This document shows positions 24,124 to 32,365 of a stretch of 38,796 nucleotides of DNA, one piece after another. Source of the DNA: Acidobacteriota bacterium (GTDB taxonomy: Bacteria > Acidobacteriota > Terriglobia > Bryobacterales > Bryobacteraceae); NCBI GenBank assembly GCA_016178945.1, contig JACOSH010000231.1, positions 1 through 38,796 of the forward strand. Direction: 5' to 3'. Within the stretch, counting starts at the first letter, position 1. Every line of letters starts with the position of its first letter. The notes under the pieces are model-generated. The model saw only the letters and a list, made by a program, of their open reading frames with translations. It searched no databases and was not told the origin of the DNA. Position numbers and translations under genes: made by a program.

Positions 24124-25152
24124 ATGGCCAACGAAAGCTTCCTGTTGGAATTCCGCCGCAACGGCGAGTTTTTTCCGGCAACCCAGTTCATCCCCGGCGA
24201 AGGCATCATTCTGGGCGGCGAGTCGAGCGCCTGGCCGCTGGGAGTGGCAACGCGGCTGACCCCCACTTTACCCGGCACGAAAATCCTGATCGAGAATATC
24301 CAGCGCGCCCGCGGCTGGCTGGCCGAGCACAAGTTTCTCTTCCAGCTTGCCCCGGACAACGGGCGTCTGCGATTCTCCGGCCTGGAGCCGAACCTGTTTC
24401 CGCCCGGCGGCTATGAGGTGGATGTCTTTGTCGGCGGCTACTCGGTCCGGGATGGGCCGTTCCGCTTCCAGGTCCCCGCCAACGGATCCGCGGTCGTGCC
24501 GGTGACGCTGGCACCGGACAAGAAGCGCGTGGTGCTGGATCGCCCGGTTGCGGAGTTCGACGCCCTCACCCAGGCGATTGTGACCGATCCCAACTCGATC
24601 CTGGACGGTCTGCCGCTTGGCGGCTGGCTCAGCGATCCCAACCGGCGCGCGGCCCGCAAAGCCTGTGTATTGAATCTGCTGGCCAAGCTGCGCACGCCCA
24701 TCCAGCCGGGACGGCAGCCGCTAAGCGCCGGAGTGCGCAGCCTGTTCTTCGCCGACGTGGATCGCATCTACGCGGAGTTGGCGCCGGGCTTTGACGCCCG
24801 GCTCGGAGGCCCGGACAGCGGGTTTGGCAAGGACGCCACCCTGCATCCGACACACAAGCGCCTGATCGAGAAGATTCCTTCGATGAACCGCCCGGCCTTT
24901 CAGTTACAGAGTTTTCGCCAGCAGGTCGACACCGAGTCGATGCAGATCGTGGTGGCTTCCGACGGCTCCGCGGATGGCGCGCAGTACGCCGACATCGACG
25001 TCGATTTGGGCAATCCGTTCGTCAGCGTCGTGGGGTTCGTGGTCCACCTGGGCGAGCTGCTCGATCCGGGCAAGACCGACCACCTGGCGCTGTTCTCGCG
25101 CTTGAAGGGCTCGGCCAGCAACGACTTCCTGTATTACAAGCTGGAAGGTTGA
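24124..25152 (+). CDS. Conserved-looking protein of unknown function
   Basis: 342 residues, start ATG 24124. There is no signal peptide or membrane helix, so it is probably cytoplasmic. Residues ~1-140 are beta-rich with Ig-like character (MANESFLLEFRRNGEFFPAT, GGYEVDVFVGGYSVRDGPFRF, SAVVPVTLAPDKKRVVLDRP). A helical middle follows (~145-205, NRRAARKACVLNLLAKLRTP). The C-terminal ~140 residues contain FFADVDRIYAELAPGFDARL and YADIDVDLGNPFVSVVGFVV, which would suit a mixed alpha/beta domain. I recognise no family and no catalytic motif. Codon use and GC-rich third positions match neighbours, so it is a real gene. It converges with the broken kinase-propeller gene after only 9 nt. Confidence 0.75.
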   Translation: MANESFLLEFRRNGEFFPATQFIPGEGIILGGESSAWPLGVATRLTPTLPGTKILIENIQRARGWLAEHKFLFQLAPDNGRLRFSGLEPNLFPPGGYEVDVFVGGYSVRDGPFRFQVPANGSAVVPVTLAPDKKRVVLDRPVAEFDALTQAIVTDPNSILDGLPLGGWLSDPNRRAARKACVLNLLAKLRTPIQPGRQPLSAGVRSLFFADVDRIYAELAPGFDARLGGPDSGFGKDATLHPTHKRLIEKIPSMNRPAFQLQSFRQQVDTESMQIVVASDGSADGAQYADIDVDLGNPFVSVVGFVVHLGELLDPGKTDHLALFSRLKGSASNDFLYYKLEG

Positions 25153-25161
25153 GGCAGCTCT

Positions 25162-26586
25162 TCAAAACATCTGCCACCATTTCCGCGGCCCGGCGAAGCC
25201 TTCCAGAATCCAGATGTCCTCGCGCGCGACTCCCACCGCCGTGACGAAGCGCTTGCCATCGGGGTGGAGGCTGAAATTGGTGATCTGGCTGGGGCGAGGC
25301 AGGCCGGTGTCGCCTACGTCGCGCTCCTCCCCCGTCCGGACGTCGATGCGCACCAGTTTCCAGCCGCCCCCCGGCGTCCGACGCAGGCCCAGGATCTGGC
25401 GGCTGTCCTTCGAGAAGCCAAACACTGTGGGCACGGTCTTGGTCAGCAGACGCGAGAAGTCCGGTGAGACGAGGTGAATGCCGAGGTTGTCGCTGAAGGC
25501 GATCGCATCGCCGGAGGGTGCCCAGACGACATTCCCGCCGCCGCCACCCAGCCCCTCCTCCACGGCCAGCGTCATTGGCTTGCCGCCGCCACCCGATGGG
25601 GCTTTGGCCACTTCCCATTTTCCGCCTACCTGACGCCGATATGCGATCCAATTGCCGTCGGGCGACCAGGCCACTGTGTGCTGATCGTTGGACTCGGTTT
25701 CCAGCCGCACCGGTTGGCCTCCCGCCACCGTCGAGATTTGGATCGTATGACCCAAGCCGCCGTACAGTTCGAACGCGATGCGCTGCCCGTCGGGCGAGAA
25801 ACGCGGGCGCCGGTGGTTCACGATGGCGGTCCGCCGATGGTCCAGCAGGGGGCGATCCCAGCCGCCCTGGACGCGGCGGATCCAGATCTCTTCACCCCAG
25901 CCGGCGGAGTCCTTGGTGTAGGCGACCTGAGCGCCGTCCGGTGACCAGTCCGGGTTCTCTTCGCTGAAGGAAGTGGAGAGAAGGACTCTGGGAGGAGCGC
26001 CGTTCAGCGGCACTTCGACGAGATCGAAATCCGTGCGGCCCGAGGTGAAGGCGATACGCCCTCCGTCGGGTGACGCCGCCGGTGAGTGATCGTCCGAGAC
26101 GCCGGCCGTGAGCGGCCAGAACCGCCCGGTCCCAATCTCGGCCATATAGAGATGGTTGCCGGCGACGCCCGCTGTCGATCCGGAAAGCAGTACGTGGCGT
26201 CCGTCGGGCATCCAGCGAAAGGCGGCGCCGCCGATTCCGCGTCCAGCGTTCCAGCCGGCCAGCCCGCGCTGCGGCTGGCCGCCGTCGAGGGGAAGCAGCC
26301 AGAAATCGGGTCGCTCCGCATCACTCGCGCCCAGGAAAACACCTAGCGTCGACCGTCTTGGTGCAAACTGAATTTGACTCACAACCCACACTGGCGCGCG
26401 AAACGGACCCAACGAATATCGCTCTTCCTTACCATCCGCCATCGACCGCAGCCAAATGGTCACGTCGCCGGTGTTTCCCTTGGAGTACACCAGCGTCTTG
26501 CCGTCGGAAGAAATGGCGGCCCCGCGTGCCTCGTTCACTACGATTTGCGGGACGCCTCCCGCGGCGCCCACGGCCCACACTTTTCC
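25162..26586 (-). pseudogene. TolB/WD40-type propeller half of a frameshifted kinase gene
   Basis: This frame supplies the C-terminal ~474 residues that belong after the kinase encoded at 26538-27659. It starts GKVWAVGAAGGVPQIVVNEA and ends PRKWWQMF. At least eight PDG-type blade motifs are visible, for example SPAASPDGGRIAFTS, NPDWSPDGAQVAYT, RPRFSPDGQRIAFEL and TVAWSPDGNWIAYR. These are typical TolB/PD40 propeller repeats. Together with two or three in the kinase frame this makes roughly eleven, so two propellers or one large one. One added base in the run of four T at 26581-26584 would restore a single ~831-residue protein. The open frame upstream of 26586 is not family-like. Either a recent mutation or a sequencing indel explains it. 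Confidence 0.75.
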
Positions 26587-27659
26587 GCGGCCACGTAATA
26601 GATCCGCGACGCGTCCGGCGACCAGAAGGGTTGAGAGCAGTTGACGGGGGATTGGGTGATCTGCGCCGCGGCGTTGGATGTCAGGCTGCGCGTGAAGACC
26701 TGCATGACGCCGTTCACTTCCCGGAGATACGCCAGGGCCCTGCCGTCGGGCGACCAGGCGGGCGCACGCTCGGCTTCGGCATCGGTCGCCACCGGAGTGA
26801 ACTTGGGAACCGGCGTATCGCCGGCCGGCCGGTCGCGCAGGCTGCGCAGGTCGAAGTAGAGATCTGTCGTCGCGCCGTACCGCTGGTCGGCCTCCTTCGC
26901 CAGACACCTCTCCACAACCCAGCTCAGCGGCTCCGGGACCTTCGAGTCCACTCTCGCTAGTGGCGGTACCTCTTCCTGGAGGAGTGCGGCCAGCGTCTCC
27001 ATCGCTCCCGCTCGGTGGAAGACCCGCTGGCCCGTCGCCATCTCGTGCATCAAGAGACCGAAGGAGAACTGATCGGTGCGGAAATCGACTGTCTCCCCGC
27101 GGGCCTGCTCCGGACTCATATACGCAAACGTCCCCAGGATCACGCCGGCCTCGGTTTGGGTGGTGAGCTCGGAGCCGGCCACCGAGACCGGATGGGGCTT
27201 GGCCAGCCCGAAATCCAGGATCTTGGCGCGGCCGCCGGCGGCGACCAGGATGTTCTCCGGCTTGATGTCCCGGTGCACAATGCCCGCCTGATGAGCCGCC
27301 GCCAGACCATCGGCGATCTGAGCCGCCAAGTCGAGCAGCCTCTTCAGCGGAACTGGCCCGCGGCCCAGGATGTCGCGCAGCGATTCGCCTTCGACCAACT
27401 CGGAGACGATGTACGGGGAGCCATCCGCATCGCCGACGTCGTAAACAGCGACGATGTTGGGATGGTTCAGCGCGCCGGCGGCGCGGGCCTCGGTCTCGAA
27501 CCGGCGGCGGCGCTCGAGATCTCCGACCGCTTGCGGCAGCAGCACCTTGATGGCGACTTCCCGGCCCAGACGCGTGTCGCGACCGCGGTAGACCTCGCCC
27601 ATACCTCCGGCGCCGATCCGGGAAAGGACTTCATAAGGGCCCAGGCGGCTCGGCAACAC
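26538..27659 (-). CDS. Ser/Thr protein kinase with start of a propeller, truncated by frameshift
   Basis: 373 codons. The kinase domain (~8-270) is intact: GAGGMGEVY loop, K38 (VAIKVLL), HRDIKPEN, DFGLAKPHP and GTFAYMSPEQARG. The C-lobe contains CLAKEADQRYG. Two propeller motifs follow (APAWSPDGRALAYL, QPFWSPDASRIYYVAAE). Then the frame slips into KCGPWAPREASRKS and stops. No membrane helix separates kinase and propeller, unlike many acidobacterial relatives, so the intact protein would be cytoplasmic. The GTG start at 27659 gives the typical MLPSRLGPYEVLSRIG beginning and lies 6 nt after TATGCT with no Shine-Dalgarno. Kinase activity could persist in the truncated product. The propeller half is listed separately. 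Confidence 0.82.
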   Translation of the reverse strand: MLPSRLGPYEVLSRIGAGGMGEVYRGRDTRLGREVAIKVLLPQAVGDLERRRRFETEARAAGALNHPNIVAVYDVGDADGSPYIVSELVEGESLRDILGRGPVPLKRLLDLAAQIADGLAAAHQAGIVHRDIKPENILVAAGGRAKILDFGLAKPHPVSVAGSELTTQTEAGVILGTFAYMSPEQARGETVDFRTDQFSFGLLMHEMATGQRVFHRAGAMETLAALLQEEVPPLARVDSKVPEPLSWVVERCLAKEADQRYGATTDLYFDLRSLRDRPAGDTPVPKFTPVATDAEAERAPAWSPDGRALAYLREVNGVMQVFTRSLTSNAAAQITQSPVNCSQPFWSPDASRIYYVAAEKCGPWAPREASRKS

Positions 27660-27665
27660 ACTGGT

Positions 27666-27674
27666 AGCATATCA
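27666..27674 (-). promoter_or_regulatory. Extended -10 promoter of the kinase-propeller gene (leaderless)
   Basis: The minus strand reads TGA-TATGCT (27674-27666), then ACCAGT, then the GTG at 27659. The 6-nt gap places transcription start at the start codon. Confidence 0.5.
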
Positions 27675-27682
27675 TGCGCTCC

Positions 27683-27720
27683 AAAAAAAGCAGGGCGCCC
27701 CGGGGCGGGAAGAGTCCCGC
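27683..27720 (-). terminator. Intrinsic terminator after receptor 3
   Basis: On the minus strand, GCGGGA-CTCT-TCCCGC (27720-27705) and the overlapping palindrome CGCCCCGGGGCG (27707-27696) are followed by seven T (27689-27683). This should insulate receptor 3 from the kinase gene, whose promoter lies just beyond. Confidence 0.5.
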
Positions 27721-27756
27721 CGGTCCGTCCGGCTGACGAGAGACCGCTGATGACGG

Positions 27757-30700
27757 TTAGAAGAAGATCTTCAGCCCCAACTGGATCTGGCGCGGATCGA
27801 GCTGGTTCAGCACGCGTCCGAAGGTGGCGTCGTTCACGATGCGGCCGACGATGTTGTAGTTGGAGTGGTTGAAGGTGTTGAAGAACTCCAGGCGGAGTTG
27901 CAGCTTCACTCGTTCGACCACGGTCACGTTTTTGGCCAGCACGATGTCCAGGTTGGTCAGCCCCGGCCCGATCACCGTGTTCTTGCCGACATTGCCGAAG
28001 GCCGCGGCCGGCGGCGTCAGGAACGCCTGGGTGTTGTAGAAACGATCGGTGGTGCGCTCGGAGCCGGACAGCGCCACCGGAGCGCCGGAAACATAGTTGG
28101 GACGCACGAAGATGCCGCCGGTGCCGGCGCCCACGCCGGCCGAATCGCCGCGCAGGTTCACCGTGAACGGGAAGCCGGTTTGCAACGACAGGATGCCCGA
28201 CAGGTTCATGTCGCCGAAGATAGCGCTGAGCAGGCCCTTCTGCCGGGGAACGGGCAGGTCATAGAGGAACGTGTTCACCCAGCGATGCTCATTGTGGAAC
28301 GACGCCAGACCGCGCTCGCCGCGCAGGTTGTAGGAATCCTGAGCGGGCGAGTTCTCGTTGCCCTGCACCCCCCCGGCGTTGCGGAACTGCGGCGCGTTGG
28401 TGATGGACTTCGACCAGGTGTAGGAACCCAGGAAGGACATGCCCTTGTTCAGGCGCTTCTCCAGCCGCACCAGCAGCGAATGATAGTTGGACTGCGCCGC
28501 GTGGGGCAGGTAGTTGATGAAGCCCACCGGGACCGAGTCGCCCTGGACCACGATGTAATCCGGGAAGACGGTTCCCGAGGCATACTGCATGCCCAGGTAG
28601 GGCCGCCGCGGATCTACCGCGCCGGTTCCCGGGAGGGCGTTGTTGGGCTGCACGTTCTGCTCGAGCTTCAGGCCCAGAGTCGCCAGATAGCCCGCCTCCA
28701 GAACCAGCCCCTTTGACAGCTCGCGCTGCACCGAGAAATTCCACTGCAGCGAGTAGCTGGTGCGCTGGAACAGGTCGATACCGGCGGCCTGAAGCTGCAC
28801 CGGCCCCACCACGTTGGGACCGAACACATCGAAGCTGCGGAAGCGGGGGACAAAGTTGTCGCTATTGAGCGTCTGGGCGATGTTGGTGGGCAGGCCGGCC
28901 GCCAGGCGGAACAGCGGGTTGGCGTCGTTGGCCGCGTAGAAGACGCCGCTTCCCGCGCGAATCACGGTCTTGGGCGTCACCGACCAGACCACGCCCACTC
29001 GCGGGGCGAAGTTGTTCTTGTCCGTGTAGGCGCAGCCGGCCGGATAGCCGCTCTGGCCGCACACGAACATCAGCGGCTTGTAGAAGGCGGTCTTCTTCTC
29101 GGCGAAGACCGCGCCCGGACTGGGCACGTTCCGGTAGTCCAGGCTGGAAAGCTGCTGCCGCGCGTCGGACATGGGCGCGGCCAGCTCGTAACGCAGGCCC
29201 AGGTTGACGGTCAGGTTGTGGCGCAGGCGGATGTCGTCCTGGACGTAGAAGGAATAAGTGCGTTGCCGCCCGTCGATGCGGCTCGGGCCCACCGAGCGGG
29301 AGGCGATCTGGGGCAATCCCAGCAGCGAGCTGGCCAGCGCGTCGCCGGTGCCGTCGTTGCGCGCCGTGCGCGTGGTGAAGCCGTTGGTGAACTGATAGGT
29401 TCCGTTGACGTTGGCCGCTTCGAAGCGGTTGTACTGCACCCAATACGCTTCACCGCCGAATTTGACCGTCTGCCGGCCCACATTCCAGGACACGTTGTCG
29501 TAGATCTGGAAGGTGTTGTTGCGCACCAGGACAATGCCGCCGCCCGTGGTAGCCTGGAAACCGCCCGAGCCGCCCATGGTCGGATAGCCGGCCACGATGA
29601 ACTGCGGCAGCGCCCGGTTGGCGCCGTTGACGTTGAAATTGATCTCGGGCAGGCCGTTCAGCAATCGCAGCCGGCTGAAGCCGAACCGGGTCTCGTTGAT
29701 GATGTTGCTCTTGACCACCTTGGTGGCCCCCAGCACGGCATTCTGCGCGCGCGCTTCGTTGACCACATCCCGCCCCGTCACCACGGCCGGAATCAGGCCA
29801 TTCTCCTCGGAGACCGAGTAGCGGCTGAACAGCGTCAGGCTGGGTCGAACGTTGTAGTCGGCGCGGCCCGAATAGTTATCCGCATCCTGCCGCAGCACGC
29901 CGCCGGCGTTGACGAAGGTCGAGCGCGCCGGATCGGTGGGCAGCGGCAGGGCGTTCACCGACGTCTGCACCAGCGGATTGATGCGGCCGGCCGGAATCAC
30001 GTTATTGGGAAAAGGCTGGCGCACCCCGTTGGCCAGGGTGTCCGGATCGAAGATCCCGCCTCGCACGGCGCTGAAGTCGCCGCGGCGCTGCGCTTCGCTG
30101 GGCACCGTCTGGGTGGTCAGGCCGGCGCCGGCCTGGCGCACGTGCAAACCCTCATACGCCAGAAACGAAAAAACCTTGTTTTTCTTGATCGGACCGCCCA
30201 GGGTGCCGCCGAACTGGTTGCGCTGGAACTTGGGCAGGTCGCCCGGCGCGTTGAAGGGCCGCGCGTCCAGCTCCTTGTTGCGCAGGAATTCGAAAACCGA
30301 GCCGTGCAGCTCGTTGGTGCCCGATTTCGACGCCACGTTCACCGACGCCCGGCCGTATTCGGCGGTGACCATGGCGGTCTGGACCTGGAACTCGGCCACG
30401 GCGTCGATCTGCGGCGAATAGTTCAGCGAATTGTAGTCCGGGTCGAGGTTCGCCGCCCCGTCCAGCAGGAAGGCCGTGTTGTTGGTGCGGCCGCCGGAAA
30501 TGCTCAACCCGCCCAGTTGCCCTTGCCGAACCTGGTTCTGCTGAACCATCCGCCCGCCCGAGCTGGCGCCCGGCACCAGCAGCGCAAGCTGGATGAACTG
30601 CCGCCCGTTGAGCGGCAACTGCACGATCTTCTGCTCACCGACGATGGTCCCGTGTGAAGCGTTCTCGGTGCTGAGCGGGGAAACCGTCCCCTGCACTTCG

Positions 30701-31062
30701 ACGAACTCGCTGGCCGCCCCGATCTCCATTTGGACATTCAGGCGCGACAACTGCGCGACCTGCACCTGAACCCTTGAGTCGCGGAACTGCTTGAAGCCGG
30801 CGGCTTCCACGGTCAGCTCGTAGTGCCCCGGCGCCAACAGGTCGAAATGATACAGCCCCTTGGCATCGGAGGACTGCTCGCGCACCGCGCCCGTGTCCAG
30901 GCTCTTCAGGGTCACCTTAGAGCCGGCCATGGCGGCGCCCGAAGGATCCTTCACCACCCCGAACAGACCGGCCTTTTCCGACTGGGCGTGGAGGGCCATC
31001 ACCCACAGCACACTCAACACTATCCTGCGCGCAGAAACAGCGAGACGGCGATACGTGATCAT
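27757..31062 (-). CDS. TonB-dependent receptor with carboxypeptidase-regulatory-like N-terminus (receptor 3)
   Basis: 1101 residues. The signal peptide is MITYRRLAVSARRIVLSVLW followed by VMALHAQ. Residues ~30-110 are the carboxypeptidase-regulatory-like domain (GLFGVVKDPSGAAMAGSKVT, YHFDLLAPGHYELTVEAAGFKQF). The plug carries IVQLPLNGRQFIQLALLVPG and a pair of motifs, FLLDGAANLDPDYNSLNYSP and IDAVAEFQVQTAMVTAEYGR. The barrel ends QLGLKIFF. No Shine-Dalgarno is seen before the ATG, and no TTGACA promoter like those of the other receptors is found. Instead the divergent region to the TPR gene holds repeated GTACT boxes. A good intrinsic terminator follows the gene. The ligand is unknown. Confidence 0.92.
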   Translation of the reverse strand: MITYRRLAVSARRIVLSVLWVMALHAQSEKAGLFGVVKDPSGAAMAGSKVTLKSLDTGAVREQSSDAKGLYHFDLLAPGHYELTVEAAGFKQFRDSRVQVQVAQLSRLNVQMEIGAASEFVEVQGTVSPLSTENASHGTIVGEQKIVQLPLNGRQFIQLALLVPGASSGGRMVQQNQVRQGQLGGLSISGGRTNNTAFLLDGAANLDPDYNSLNYSPQIDAVAEFQVQTAMVTAEYGRASVNVASKSGTNELHGSVFEFLRNKELDARPFNAPGDLPKFQRNQFGGTLGGPIKKNKVFSFLAYEGLHVRQAGAGLTTQTVPSEAQRRGDFSAVRGGIFDPDTLANGVRQPFPNNVIPAGRINPLVQTSVNALPLPTDPARSTFVNAGGVLRQDADNYSGRADYNVRPSLTLFSRYSVSEENGLIPAVVTGRDVVNEARAQNAVLGATKVVKSNIINETRFGFSRLRLLNGLPEINFNVNGANRALPQFIVAGYPTMGGSGGFQATTGGGIVLVRNNTFQIYDNVSWNVGRQTVKFGGEAYWVQYNRFEAANVNGTYQFTNGFTTRTARNDGTGDALASSLLGLPQIASRSVGPSRIDGRQRTYSFYVQDDIRLRHNLTVNLGLRYELAAPMSDARQQLSSLDYRNVPSPGAVFAEKKTAFYKPLMFVCGQSGYPAGCAYTDKNNFAPRVGVVWSVTPKTVIRAGSGVFYAANDANPLFRLAAGLPTNIAQTLNSDNFVPRFRSFDVFGPNVVGPVQLQAAGIDLFQRTSYSLQWNFSVQRELSKGLVLEAGYLATLGLKLEQNVQPNNALPGTGAVDPRRPYLGMQYASGTVFPDYIVVQGDSVPVGFINYLPHAAQSNYHSLLVRLEKRLNKGMSFLGSYTWSKSITNAPQFRNAGGVQGNENSPAQDSYNLRGERGLASFHNEHRWVNTFLYDLPVPRQKGLLSAIFGDMNLSGILSLQTGFPFTVNLRGDSAGVGAGTGGIFVRPNYVSGAPVALSGSERTTDRFYNTQAFLTPPAAAFGNVGKNTVIGPGLTNLDIVLAKNVTVVERVKLQLRLEFFNTFNHSNYNIVGRIVNDATFGRVLNQLDPRQIQLGLKIFF

Positions 31063-31110
31063 ACGGGAAAGATCGGCTCAGCGTGGTGTAAAGTTTAGAC
31101 TTAAGTGATT

Positions 31111-31212
31111 AGTACTGTTACAGTTTCGGTACTATGGTGTAATTCTCAAACGGGTGCTATTATGATCGCGGGTCGAATTGTATCTCTAGTACTATTAGTC
31201 GGTTCAGTACTA
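31111..31212. promoter_or_regulatory. Four GTACT boxes in the receptor 3 / TPR divergent region
   Basis: AGTACTGT (31111), GGTACTAT (31128), AGTACTAT (31188) and AGTACTAG (31206) form two pairs with 17- and 18-nt spacing. ACTGT-T-ACAGT (31114-31124) adds a small dyad. The 165-nt region is clearly more AT-rich than the genes. These could be operator sites for a regulator or -10-like TACTAT promoter boxes. Confidence 0.4.
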
Positions 31213-31227
31213 GGCTGGAGAGAGTGT

Positions 31228-32364
31228 GTGGATCGTTTAGCGTGTCTGATTCCCCGGTGGGCGGCCCTTGCGTTTTTCCTGGGCCTGCTGGCGCCGGCCA
31301 ACAGTGTCGCCCAACGTTACAAGTTGGTCTCCAATCCGGATTCACCCGAAGGCGCGATGCTGGACCTGATCGAGCTGACTTCGGATGAGAACAAGAAACT
31401 CTCGCTACTGGAGGAGTTTGCGCAGAAACATCCCAAACACGCTTCTGCCTCCTGGGTCAACGAACAACTCCAGACCGCCTACATTACGGCCAGCCAGTGG
31501 GACAAGGCGCTAGCGGCCGGAGAGCGGCTGCTGGCTCAGAATCCCGACGACCTGGAAGCCGCCCAGTTCAACCTCAAGGCGGCCGAGGCCAAGAACGACA
31601 AGGTCCTGGTCAAGCTGTGGACCGATTTCCTGACGCGTGTCGCCGAGCGGATCACCACCGCTCCGCCACCCAAAGATCCGGAGGTCATGGAGGCCTGGAA
31701 AAACCGCGTGATGGCCGCGGCGCAATACACCTCGCAGGAAGAGTATGCGATGTTGAAGCGGGCGCTGGACGCGACCGACCCCAAGGCCAGGATCAAGCAC
31801 CTGGACGAGCTTTGTAAGCAGTATCCCAGCACCCAGTACATGGCGCAGGCCTTGCTGCTGTATTTTCAAACCTACCAGGTCCTGGGCGATTCCATGAAGA
31901 TGATGCACTACGCCGAACAGGTGCTGCAAAAGGATCCCAAGAACCAGGACGCCTTGTTGGTGGTGGCCCAAAACGCCGGCGGCGACAAGGCGCTCACTTA
32001 CGGCGCCAGGATCATCGAGCTGATGCAAAGCAAGCCCAAGCCCCAGGGCGTCTCCGACGAGGAGTGGACCCGGAAGAAGAACTACTACACCGGAACGGCC
32101 TACTGGATGATGGGCAACGCCCACATTAACGGCAACCGTTTCGGGCAGGCCGACCAGGCCTTGCGCGCCGCGCTGGGCTACCTCCGGCGCAACGAGCAGG
32201 CCGCGCCGGCCATCCTGTTCTATCTGGGCTGGGCGAACTACAAGCTGGACAACTTCGCCGAAGCCGCCCGCTTCTACACCGAATGCCTCGCCTATCGAGG
32301 CAGGTTCCAGGAGCAGGCCGCCAAGAACATCGACGTCCTGCGCCGCGAGCACCCGCCGGACTGA
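31228..32364 (+). CDS. Exported TPR protein
   Basis: 378 residues from the GTG at 31228, chosen because GGAG at 31217-31220 precedes it at 7 nt. It also yields a clean signal peptide (MDRLACLIPRWAALAFFLGL then LAPANSVAQ). Longer in-frame starts (ATG 31162) would run through the promoter-like boxes and spoil the signal. The mature part is helical throughout, with TPR-like pairs such as QTAYITASQWDKALAAGERL and LYFQTYQVLGDSMKMMHYAE. Further pairs are YWMMGNAHINGNRFGQADQA and FYLGWANYKLDNFAEAARFY. No catalytic domain is present, so it is likely a periplasmic scaffold. Divergent from receptor 3 and convergent with receptor 4, with a single base between the stop codons. Confidence 0.85.
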   Translation: MDRLACLIPRWAALAFFLGLLAPANSVAQRYKLVSNPDSPEGAMLDLIELTSDENKKLSLLEEFAQKHPKHASASWVNEQLQTAYITASQWDKALAAGERLLAQNPDDLEAAQFNLKAAEAKNDKVLVKLWTDFLTRVAERITTAPPPKDPEVMEAWKNRVMAAAQYTSQEEYAMLKRALDATDPKARIKHLDELCKQYPSTQYMAQALLLYFQTYQVLGDSMKMMHYAEQVLQKDPKNQDALLVVAQNAGGDKALTYGARIIELMQSKPKPQGVSDEEWTRKKNYYTGTAYWMMGNAHINGNRFGQADQALRAALGYLRRNEQAAPAILFYLGWANYKLDNFAEAARFYTECLAYRGRFQEQAAKNIDVLRREHPPD

Positions 32365-32365
32365 T

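Noticed and set aside
26587-26907. Upstream part of the propeller frame (MSGEGGRPAVRR...)
   Set aside because: Out-of-frame reading of the kinase C-lobe; family similarity begins at the frameshift near 26586.
31105-31227. Longer N-terminus of the exported TPR protein (ATG 31162 or earlier)
   Set aside because: It would run through the GTACT boxes and place the signal peptide internally; GTG 31228 has a proper RBS and signal peptide.
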